Both the position numbers and the translations under genes were made by a program. A stretch of 64,000 nt of DNA from Ulva prolifera (taxonomy: Eukaryota > Chlorophyta > Ulvophyceae > Ulvales > Ulvaceae): positions 957,501 to 1,021,500 of the forward strand of contig CM041197.1 of assembly GCA_023078555.1 (NCBI GenBank), read 5' to 3'. How positions within the stretch are numbered: position 1 is the first letter of the stretch; every line of letters begins with the position of its first letter. Shown here piece after piece: positions 12,317 through 21,725 of this stretch. Under the pieces are notes generated by a model. The model was given only the letters and a program-made list of their open reading frames with translations, ran no database searches and had not been told where the DNA came from.

Positions 12317-13329
12317 AGCCTTGCGACCAAGGCAGGACCTAGCGCATGATGAGTATGATGGTCGAAGAGTAGGCAGGCACCCAAGTTGCAGTGAGGGAGG
12401 GTATACATCTGTAGCCGGCGTCGCCCGCTGTTCTGTTGATGTTCACATTTGCTTGAGGTGGCATCCCAGGGACTCAAGTGTTGTGGCCTTTTTTTCATGC
12501 TGAAACAAGTCTGTGGTGCGCCCAAGAGGCAGCAGAGCGGTGGTGTCGTAGTCGATTGCATGAAGTCTCTGTGCACTCTCGATGCCATGGAACGACGCAC
12601 GTGCCCTTCCGGCGTGCCTGCTCGGTGTCCGTGCACAGCTCGCACTCCAGGCTGCCACGTCTGCGATGGCGTGAGCAATTCGAACCTGTGCAGATGTAGA
12701 GGAGTTGATCCACTGTTGCTTGGTCACACCCGATCCTATCCTTCTGACGGTGAGCCACCCCAGCCACCGCGGGCTCATACGACTGGAACGTGCACACTCT
12801 TGTCACTTGACGCAGAGATGGTAGGTGTACCGCAGAAGAGCATGAGAGCCGTAGCAGACTCACTGCCATATGGGGGTCACAGCGTGTGTGATGCGACTGG
12901 CCGATTGAAACGCACACGCATGCGAAGGCGTGGCGCCTGGACAAACACGGCCCCGCCGATGCTCTAGATTGTTCGTACGCATGTTCATAGACTTTCACTG
13001 CCAGGTTGGTGTTCAGCAGGCCATCATGCATGGCCAAGACGCACACATACTCCCCATCTGGTCTGCTGCGAGGGGAGTCGTTGATGCACCATAGGGGACC
13101 CAGCCGCCACAGCACTGGTCTGCCACACTGCCCACTTACTATATGTCTGTACTACAAATTTCCACTGTGCCCGCCACCCCCAACGCACACTCTCCTGCCC
13201 TCACCCCCAGACTCGGTACAAACTTCAAATTGTGAGTTTATCCTGTTTCAGTATCTTCAACTCCACCTGGTAACAGTTCTGTGCCATTCATCTGCCGCAT
13301 GGGTTCACGCGTGGTCATGCAAGGTCCCA
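12317..13329. other. Intergenic region
   Basis: No gene was recognised between the stop of beta-helix copy 2 and the rearranged fragments that follow. Short open frames occur on both strands but show no family resemblance and no paired splice sites. A pyrimidine-rich stretch lies at about 13150-13210. Confidence 0.4.
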
Positions 13330-13625
13330 AACACCACGAAAGGCAACCCCACATCACCCACCCGCCTCCTCCACCAGCTCCACCCCCTCAATGGCATACC
13401 TGCCCTCCACGTCCTGCCCCCCCAGCCCGGTCTGCTGCTTCTCCACCACCTCCGGCCTCCGCTCCCCGTCCCCGGAAACAGCAGCACACTGCCGAAACTT
13501 GCTCCTCTCCAGCCCAGCCACCCAGCCGACCACAAACGCGACCGGACTCCTCCGGACCCGCACACCTCATGCGTCGACAACCCCGTGCCACGACACGCAC
13601 ACACCGACTGTCCCGCAGTTCTGTA
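13330..13625 (-). pseudogene. Beta-helix C-terminal fragment (inverted)
   Basis: The minus strand reads as a diverged copy of the end of the intact gene (nucleotides about 20240-20510). Shared motifs include VGWVAGLERS, FRQC and DKQQ/EKQQ, followed by a G[VI][DE][VL]VE end. Upstream similarity (TGTGCGTGTCG.GGCACGG) runs to about 13620, but in a shifted frame. It directly abuts an oppositely oriented internal fragment, so a beta-helix gene was broken and partly inverted here. Not expected to be functional. Confidence 0.7.
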
Positions 13626-13838
13626 TGTCGCGATGTGTTTGCGACGAACGCCTTCGGCCTGCCACCCGAGGCTGGGTTTGGGGCGCTCAGCGGCGACGAG
13701 CTGCAGATCCAGATGTGCACGTTCCAGGGCGTGGCGGGCGGAGGCGAGTGCGTGAGAGGGCATGTGCGGGCATGCATCGAGCACTGCACGTTTGCCGGGG
13801 CCTGCACCGCCATCACAGCAGACGAGCGAGGCACGGTG
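13626..13838 (+). pseudogene. Beta-helix internal fragment, cut by LTR element
   Basis: The frame from about 13690 matches an internal part of the intact gene (nucleotides about 19410-19545): a CTF or CEF rung, GGGECVRG, RACIEHCTFAGACTA. It runs to 13838, where the LTR retrotransposon begins; the last five bases, CGGTG, are the left target-site duplication. The sequence resuming after 16121 is not clearly recognisable as beta-helix coding, so the fragment was already decayed or rearranged at insertion. Confidence 0.7.
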
Positions 13839-14052
13839 TGTGGGAATAAACAGGTGATCTGTCACTTGTTGTATTGGCCTTTGCTCAATACATACACAAC
13901 ACCTGTGCATTCTCTGTTCAGACAAGATTACATGTGCTAAGTTGTCTCACCTGTGGGAATAAACAGGTGATCTGTCACTTGTTGTATTGGCCTTTGCTCA
14001 ATACATACACAGCACCTGCAGCATCTGTTCTATGAACTCTATGCTACCCACA
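13839..14052 (-). repeat. LTR (3' LTR in element orientation)
   Basis: The LTR is nearly identical to 15909-16121. It is internally duplicated with a period of 113 bp: the block starting TGTGGGAATAAACAGG at 13839 recurs at 13952. The internal duplication is present in both LTRs, so it predates insertion. Confidence 0.88.
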
Positions 14053-15147
14053 GTTCTCACAATGACACTCAGCACACGAACACAACATGCAGTCCAAACT
14101 ACCGTAGCTGGATGTGCATACCTGTGCATTCTCTGTTCAGACAAGATGTCTGCTACAGAGTGCACGGCTGCATATATACCATTTCCACGCACACACCATG
14201 GTGCACAGAGCACAACACTCTGGCTCTGTGGAGCTCAGATCTACCAAATCATCCACACCATCACATCATACTATACCATAGGATGTGTGGTGCTCTCACA
14301 CGACTGCGTACGCGTCGTGTCACGCATCATGCCAGGCATCTGCCTGCATGCGTGTGTGTTGACTCGTTTTCCTGAGTCTTCACTGTCCGTCTCACGTGTG
14401 CATGCAACACTAATAGAGGACAATCGGTCAATGAGGCAGCCACTGCTGCACCTCACATTTGACTACAATATTAGCATGACTCATTCTCACAGCCCAGAGA
14501 AGTCTGTGCTGCCACACTCCCCCTGAATGGTCATGCTATAGGCTGCAGTAGGATCTACATTCCCATGTGCCCCTTCTTCTCTTCTGCTTGTTCTTCCCAG
14601 TCACCCGTGCTGACATGTCATGACAGCATTTATAGACTCGTAACGCCCATGCACCCTTGTCAGACATTGGCCCAAGCAATTGCATCGCATTTTTGCTTCT
14701 CTCCCCCCGCGGCGCACCCTTGTGCTCTCAGCATTGCGTCGCTGCTGCACCCGTGGCCGTGTAGGATGCCGTCTTGACATCCATGCTGGACTGTACCAAG
14801 GTACCACACTCGGGCACCCCTGCTCATTCTTGGTACTTGTGCTCACGACTGTCTGTCCTTCTATAGACACCTCGCATCGCTACACTCACCAGAGTGGAGC
14901 ATCTCATCCATGCAAGCTACTGCTTCACGAATTCAGGCCATATTCACTCGCACGTCGGTCATACTCTGGCCGATTCGCTGCTCATTGCTCGACAAACAGT
15001 AAAAGAAATGGTCAGAATGACTGCACACTCCCCCTGTTTGTCTCAATGTAGCACCCTTTCACAAACAAGCTCCCTTAGCAACACATGCTGTGGCTTGCTG
15101 CACTGCAAATCTGGTGCAGTACATCCTATGTATGTGCTTCATGCATG

Positions 15148-15879
15148 CTACATGACAGAGAGCCCTTCAAACTCAAGCTCGTGTCCACAATGATGACAGA
15201 AACGATGTTCTTCGCCGTTTGCAACCATGACACGGCCATCACGTTCATCATCGCCATGACTGTCATCATCGGAATCATGCATATGCCTTTCACGGGCTGA
15301 CCGCCCTCGAGCGCTCTCCAGCAGTCGTGTCGCTGATTTCAGCTCAGTCACGACCTGGTTGAACCCCGTCTCGACGTGTGGTGTCAGCAACAACACGAGG
15401 GATCCCTTCTCCGACGATTCTCGAAGGCCCCGCACGAGTGCGTTGGCGGCAAGTTCATCAGCCGCTTCGAAATTCGTATCTTCAAGCTTCTCGAGTACCT
15501 CCAGCACTCGTTCCGCAAACCGCGTGTATGACTCCGCCGTCGTCTGCCTCATCGCATTCAATTGGTTAACGAGCAGCGGTTGCCTGAGCTGGAGCTCTGC
15601 TTCAAACTCAGCTCTTACCCTTTGCCACGCTTGCACCGAATTCGGAGCGCGTTTGATGATCCGCATCAAACCGCGATCGTCGACCGTCAGCAGCATTCGG
15701 CTCTTGACGTTGACATCCTCCCGGACTTCAGCCGGCTCCTCAGCGTCAGGCTCATCCGTGAGCCAGCGCTCGCAATTCATCGTTACCATCGAGGCCTCGA
15801 ATTGCGCCGCCCACATGCGGTAGTCGCCATCTCTCTTCAGCTTTCTAACAGCGTTCAGAGCGTTGTTCCGGTACTCCAT
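15148..15879 (-). CDS. gag: Copia-type Gag polyprotein
   Basis: This 243-aa frame starts 29 bp inside the 5' LTR. It resembles the Gag of Copia elements, which forms the virus-like particle packaging element RNA. Visible features are an N-terminal K-x-D-G-D-Y-x-x-W motif, a central helical region with repeated leucines (ELQLRQPLLVNQLNAMRQ) and the motif ESYTRFAERVLEVLEKL, then an acidic Asp/His-rich linker. The C-terminus has CHHCGHE, which looks like a cut-down zinc knuckle lacking the last cysteine. There is no downstream pol frame. It is the only element protein in the window that looks intact; related copies probably exist elsewhere in the genome. Confidence 0.85.
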   Translation of the reverse strand: MEYRNNALNAVRKLKRDGDYRMWAAQFEASMVTMNCERWLTDEPDAEEPAEVREDVNVKSRMLLTVDDRGLMRIIKRAPNSVQAWQRVRAEFEAELQLRQPLLVNQLNAMRQTTAESYTRFAERVLEVLEKLEDTNFEAADELAANALVRGLRESSEKGSLVLLLTPHVETGFNQVVTELKSATRLLESARGRSARERHMHDSDDDSHGDDERDGRVMVANGEEHRFCHHCGHELEFEGLSVM

Positions 15880-15897
15880 AGCGCAGTACTCGCGATA

Positions 15898-15908
15898 GGC
15901 CCATAACC
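15898..15908 (-). promoter_or_regulatory. Primer-binding site of Copia-type element
   Basis: On the minus strand GGTTATGGGCC directly follows the CA end of the 5' LTR. From recall, this matches the primer site used by Drosophila copia, which pairs with an internal part of initiator tRNA-Met. Its exact position at the LTR boundary supports the element model. Confidence 0.7.
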
Positions 15909-16121
15909 TGTGGGAATAAACAGGTGATCTGTCACTTGTTGTATTGGCCTTTGCTCAATACATACACAACACCTGTGCATTCTCTGTTCAGACAAGATTA
16001 CATGTGCTAAGTTGTCTCACCTGTGGGAATAAACAGGTGATCTGTCACTTGTTGTATTGGCCTTTGCTCAATACATACACAGCACCTGCAGCATCTGTTC
16101 TATGAACTCTGTGCTGCCACA
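15909..16121 (-). repeat. LTR (5' LTR in element orientation)
   Basis: The repeat boundary at 15909 coincides exactly with the start of the primer-binding-like site, and the other end is followed by the CGGTG target duplication. Differences from the other LTR are confined to the last few bases near 16111-16121, indicating a young insertion. Confidence 0.88.
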
Positions 16122-16470
16122 CGGTGTCACAAAGCACACTTCTTCAGCGCCTAGGCTGGCGTGTCTGGAGGCGGCGTCGACTCCCACAGTGGCTTGGTTC
16201 CACAACTCATATGTTGCATGCGGCCCCTGCGGCACTGTCTGCCTCCTTGCCTATAACCTTGTGACACGTGCACTCGCGTTTTGCGGATCAATCTGCTCAC
16301 ACCTGGCATGCTCCTTCCACTGCGTGCACGGCTTCACATGTAGACTGCCGCAGCAGCGTCCAGGCCAGCAAGCTCAGTCCAAGTACAAGCGCGTCAAATA
16401 ATGTCAAACGACGCTGGTAGTGGCCCTTGATGAATGTAGCCAGCCGCTGTAGGCGGCTGAGGCGTTGGTC

Positions 16471-19400
16471 ATGTCTGTCGAGTCCTGGGGCGGAGACTCA
16501 GCCTGCTACGTCCGCTTCCACTTCTGCGGACACTCCGTGCTAATATCTGAAGTCCGAGTTGTAGATCCCGCTTCGCTTGAATGCCCCGTCTGCGGAGAGC
16601 TGAGTCCTCTCCGGGCAGAGGCCAGCGTGCCCGATATTGTGCCATCGGCTGACTTGGCGTGGCAAGGAGCAAAACGGACTAAACTCGATGTCTTGGAGAC
16701 TGGAAATCGCCAAAATGTACGTCCGGCAGGAACCATCAAGATGCTGTCAAGTGTGCCCTGGATGGCGTTGTGATATCAGTGGGCTCGCGAAGTGTTCGTG
16801 CCTTTTTTGGCGATACAACGCCTTGTCGAAAAGCACTCAGGAACAGAATCTTAAACGGTTCTGAACAAGATGCATAAGGCTGAGTGTTCCTCGCCAAACA
16901 CACGGCTCGTCGTTGTGGACTGCACCGGTGGACAGCTCCTATCGTGAACAGAAGCACCTCACAAGCGAACATAGACATGCGGTAAACAAAGTGTGCACGT
17001 AGCTTGAGTGAGGGACAACGTGCAGGGCCTAGTCACAAGCGTCGAGGATCTGGTCGCTGCCATTGCAGCCCATCCGCCTGGCATTTCACTTCAGGACCTG
17101 ACACTGCACCCTACCAGCCGGCCGACTGGTAATCAGCGACGCAAATTTATCGTCTGGAAAGCGTCTAGCTTCGGATGCCAGGTCAGTGGAGGCACCATCT
17201 CGCTGCTGCCTGACTGTGTCCTCCTGCTCAATGGCCGTGGGGCCCACTTCAGGGACACCACCTTCTCAGGTGTGATGCTGCTGCAGTTGTACATGCTTAT
17301 GGTAGCGAATGTAATGATCTGCTGTGTATCTGTACTTGTGTCCCAGCGAAGCTGGCATGCTGTGCGATTGATCATGGGTCTGGCTCACCGTGTGCTGATG
17401 ATAACACCGACCGCAGAATGCACGTCATGGATTTAAGCACAGCCTCTGCTAGAAACTACCTGAATGGCTCACAAAGATTGGACACCCTTAGACTGCAGAG
17501 ACTGTACACCACATGGTGGCCTCTTGTCACTGGACAACGCCGTCAGTGGCCTGGTGCTGCTTAGTCCCTGGGCTAGGATCACACTGACACCACCCCCAGT
17601 CCCACTTTTACAATGATGTCGAGGCACAACTCACACCTCACAGCTGGCATCACACCCACACGGACCGCATCGGGCTGTGTCCCTCCTGTGCCGCAACGCG
17701 CATGTGCCCCTCGCTCTGCAGTACCTCTTCGGCTAGCCTGTCAAAGGCCGTGGCATCCATCCACACCCGTGGCTCGGCACGCTTTACCGCCAAGTTCAAA
17801 GCAAGGTACTCACAAGCACCGCCCGCATGCAGGCGGCGTCGTCATGTGCGCCGAGCGCGAGTTCTCCGGATCCTTCCAGAAATGCAGTTTTGTATCCTGC
17901 GCACTCTACGCCGTGCACGGCGCCTCCGCCAGCCTCTCGGACTGCACCTGGCGCGACTGCCCCGCCGCCCTCGTCGCCCACGGCCCCACCACCACCGCCA
18001 CCCTCACCGGCTGCACCCTCCGCGGATGCCGCTTCTGCGTCATCGCCGAGGCCGGCGCCTCCGTCTCCATGCATGCATCGGAGATCCTCACGCACGGCGT
18101 CGCCGTCGTGGTGAATGACCCCGGAAGCCACTTCACTGCAGAGGACAGCGTCCTCGCGGGGGCGCGCCGCGGCGCGCACGGCGAGCTGCTCGCGTGCGCG
18201 GTGCGCACGCACCGTGGCACCGCGGGCCTGCACCGCTGCACCATCGACGGATTCACCCACGGCGTCGTCACCGCCGGCAGCGCTGCCGCCCTTGAACTGC
18301 ATTCCAGCTGCATCACAGCCTGCGCGAGAGCGGTCGCCCTTTCGGATAAGTCATGGGGGGCCATCACGGAGTGCCACATGCATGCGTGTGCCCCGCCAGC
18401 CGGCACGAAGGGTGACTGCACGGCAGTCACCCTGTCCGACTCATCGCGGCTCGCGGCACTGCGGTGTGAAGTTCGCGCCACAGCCAAGGGCGAGCACCCC
18501 ACTGCGTTGTCGTTGTGGTGCGGCGGGCGTGCTGCGCTGGTGCTGTGCCGCATCAAGAGTCCCGGCGCGGGTGTGGGCTTGCGCGATGCCGGGACCAGCG
18601 CCACCTTCACGGACTGCAAATGCACCAGCAAAGGAAACGGGTACAGCGCAAAGTCAGAGGGGTCTGCAGTCAGGGTTTCGGGGGGCGCGGTCGCCTCTGC
18701 GCAAGGTGCTGCATGCATTGCGCTGCAGGGGGCGACGCTGTCGCTGTCGGATGTGCAGCTGCAGGCTGGCGCCCCCCCATCGGCTCCGCCTCGTGTTGGG
18801 AACCCTTTTGGTGTGCCGCCGCTAGCCACTGTCAGTCTATTTGATGGCTCACGTGGGCGGTTGCTGCGGTGCACTGTCCGCGACAGCCTGGCCGGGGTGC
18901 TTGTGGAGGACGGCCGGGTGCGCGTGAAGGACACATGCATAGCGGACATGCACGCAGTTCCGGGGCGGGCGCGGGCCGACCCTGTACTATCCCATGCATG
19001 CATATGTCGCGGGGGTGAGGTGGACTGGGAAGGTGGATCCATCACAGACGTGTGCCTGGGGTTCTGGGTTGGCCCACGAGACCCGCGGCGAGGGGCGGTG
19101 CGTGTTCGTGGCACGGTGCTGCGGCGGTACTCGCATGCCGCGCAGATCGCGGAGGGCTGCGATGCCGACTTTGACTGGTGCCAGTTTCAGGGGACCGCCG
19201 GCGTGAGCCGGGTCAACCAGGCTGCCACGAAGCAGCGGATGGCCGTGTTCGGGGAGCTGGAGGAAGACTTCGAGGCAGCCGTGGTAGCCATGATGGCACG
19301 CCGCCTGCACCTCGTCGGCTGTACCTTCAGCGGCCACACGCTTGACGTGTGTGCGATGGACGTACCCAGCCCGGAAGGTGAGGCCGGGGACGCGGAGGGA

Positions 19401-20510
19401 CAGGCCAGCTGCAATGAGGCGCAGATACGGAACTGCGAGTTCCGTGGCGTGGTGAGCGGCGGAGCGTGCGTGAGGGCGCGTATGCGGACGCGCATCGAGC
19501 ACTGCACATTTGCCGGGGCCTGCACCGCCGTCGCGGCACGGGATTCCCTAGCCGTATGCACGCTGCGCCACTGCACTGTCGCAGCAGGCATGCGCTGCGG
19601 GGTGGAATCCGCCGACGGCGCGAGTGTGGCCATGGTGCACTGCGAGGTGCGCGCCACTGAAGGGGCGCACGCTGCGTATGAGGGCACCCTCACGGTTCAG
19701 GACTGCACCTTCGTGTGCAGCCGCGCGGCGATGCAGGTGAACTATTCCGGCGGGGTGCTCTGGGCGACGCGCGTGTCGGCTCGCGGCGGGAAGTGGGGAG
19801 CTGTCGCTGCAAGCAACTGCCCCGCGGCGGCCGCTCCGGTGCCGCTGCCGCGGGTCGAGATGAGGCTGGAGGAGTGCACCCTGGCGGGGTCGCAGGCGGC
19901 GGTGGAGGCTTTCGGTCCGGCCGTCGACCTCTCGTTGGCGGGGTGTGATCTGGGGCATGATATGTTGCTGTCAGGGGCTGGCGTGTGTGCGAGAGGGGGC
20001 GCGGTGGTGCGGGTGCGGAAGACCACTGTGTCTCACTGTGTGTATGGCATTGAGGTCGGGGAGCGGTTCAATCTGGAGCGGCCTTGTGAGGTCTGCGGCA
20101 TCGAGGGGCCGGAGGGGATGCAGGCCGCGTGGCGGGCCCTCACACGTGCAGCGCAGGGGCGTGGACAGGGCGCGCACAGGGCGCCGCTCTGCGCACACCA
20201 GGGGGCACGGGCGCGGGTGACATTGGAGGATGTGGAGATACAAGCCTGTGAAAAGGTTGGGGTGTGCGTGTCGCGGCACGGTGTGGTCGATGCGTGTGGT
20301 GTGCGGAGCTCGAGGTGTGATCTCGCGTTTTCGGTTGGGTGGGTGGCCGGGCTGGAGAGGAGCCAGTTCCGGCAGTGTACGGCGGTGCGGTCGGGCACGG
20401 GCCGTGGCGCGGTGGTCGTGGACAAGCAGCAGGTCGGGCCGGAGGAAGGGGACGCACAGCGAGTATTTGCAATTCACGGGGTGGACGTCGTGGAGGATGA
20501 GCGGTGGTGA
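16471..20510 (+). CDS. Beta-helix repeat protein, tandem copy 3 (intact)
   Basis: Exons 16471-16716, 17026-17269 and 17833-20510 join to exactly 1056 codons (1055 aa) with intron phases 0 and 1. Residues 1-82 hold a Cys/His module (C-x-F-C-G-H type, then CPVCGE) that could bind zinc but lacks a full RING ligand set. Residues 83-163 begin GLVTSVEDLVAAIAA and include GGTISLLPDC. Residues 164 to about 1000 are repeated beta-helix rungs, with Cys stacking every 20-25 residues. A CEVCG..G..xMQAAWRAL element lies near nucleotide 20090 and a VGWVAGLERS motif near the end. Beta-helix proteins include polysaccharide lyases and F-box/CASH proteins; no catalytic residues or F-box were recognised. There is no signal peptide, and copies 1 and 2 have acidic tails that this copy lacks. 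It is the reference for the array. Function unknown. Confidence 0.85.
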
Positions 20511-21608
20511 GCTCTGTGTATGTACATGTGTATACCTCGCATTCCTATCGTGACCTTGTAAGTGCATTGATACATCACACCCACAGTTGGTACAGGATGT
20601 AGGTGCATCGCACACGGCAGATGCAGGAACAGACGCGGGACTAGTGCCTCCCTTTCTTGCAGACAACGCATGCTTGGTGAACGGGATGCACGGACGATTC
20701 AGACGCACCAGGCATTCGAACAAGTGTACACAAGCAGATGGACGGGCTGAGATGTTGTGGTGAATTTTCGCACGCGTGCAGAGGTCCCTCCAAGGGCTGT
20801 GATGCAGGCGCGAAGCTCCGCGGAGGGTGCATTGCTGCTAGTGAGGGCCGTGGGCGTCATGGGCAGGTAGCAGTTGCGCCACACGCACAGCCGGGGGCGG
20901 TGTTGCTCCTCATCTACAACGTCGGAGCAGCCATGCACAGCGTACATACTCCTAGTCTGCCAGGGCATGGCAGAACGAAATGTGCACTTCTACAAGAATT
21001 CAGGTTCGAACCACGGCAGACCACGGAGAAGTAGTAGCTCAACAAAAAGTTAATATTGCGGGCCCATCTGCAGTCATGCTGAAGCTGTACTAAGGTTATT
21101 TCAGGCTGCGTCTTCTGATAGCTGCCAGCAGTGCATGATTAAGCTAGAATGAGCCGATTTGTGCAAGCGCGAGAAGTGATATGTCAGGTGCAGCAGCCAT
21201 GCCAGATGCAATACATCCACCTGCGATATCCGAGGATTTGCTGCATGTTCGCCGTCGCACTGAGCGTGCAGCGACATGAGACAACGGTTCCGCGACCCGT
21301 GGCTTTCGGGGGCCTCGCGGGAATGTCGTTTCGCTCGTGGCAGCGGATAACAACTCGAGCACACCGCCGCGCACACCCCAAACAGAAACCAAGTTGCTCT
21401 GTTACCGCTGCTACGCAGAAGCATACCTTTTGCTACTTTTCCCTTCACGGCTTTGACTTTCGGACCGCATGCGCAGCTGCTGCAGCTGCTAGCATCCAAT
21501 TGCAAACAAACACACTCATTCCACACCACAGACAAATGGAATTCTGATAAACAGAGCCGCTCTTTCATTCAATGTAGACAGCCGCTGCAGGCAGCAGAAG
21601 CTTGCTCC
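20511..21608. other. Region downstream of beta-helix copy 3
   Basis: No coding exon was recognised. A TGTAA (green-alga-type poly(A) signal) occurs at about 20555, roughly 45 bp after the stop; copy 1 has one about 140 bp after its stop. The segment just before 21609 contains GCCGCTGCAGGCAGC, like the sequence upstream of exon 1 in the other copies. Confidence 0.35.
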
Positions 21609-21725
21609 ATGTCTATCGAGTTCTGGGGCCGAGACTCAGCCTGTCGTTCCCGCGGCCGGTTCCCCTGTACATGTTGCGGACACTCCGTCCAAGCTCCGTC
21701 CTGTGGCAGCCGTGTTGGCTTATAG
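21609..21725 (+). pseudogene. Remnant first exon of a fourth beta-helix copy
   Basis: The frame starts MSIEFWGRDSAC, nearly identical to exon 1 of the other copies. It keeps the CGHSV motif, but an insertion has altered the segment before it and a stop comes after 38 codons. No exon 2 or exon 3 follows. This marks the right edge of the tandem array, as a truncated duplication or a leftover of array contraction. Confidence 0.75.

Larger units (their letters stand above)
13839..16121 (-). mobile_element. Gag-only Copia-type LTR retrotransposon
   Basis: The element is complete but short (2283 bp). LTRs of about 213 bp lie at 13839-14052 and 15909-16121 and share the ends TGTGG..CCACA. The 5-bp target duplication CGGTG is at 13834-13838 and 16122-16126. 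In the minus orientation the 5' LTR is followed at once by GGTTATGGGCC (15898-15908), which resembles the half-tRNA initiator-methionine primer site of Copia elements. A gag frame follows at 15879-15148; no protease, integrase or reverse transcriptase is present. Such gag-only elements are moved by related autonomous ones. A diverged relative lies at 58965-59400 in the opposite orientation. Confidence 0.88.

Noticed and set aside
17906..19114. 402-aa minus-strand frame
   Set aside because: Antisense shadow of the intact beta-helix exon; no splice context or family resemblance.
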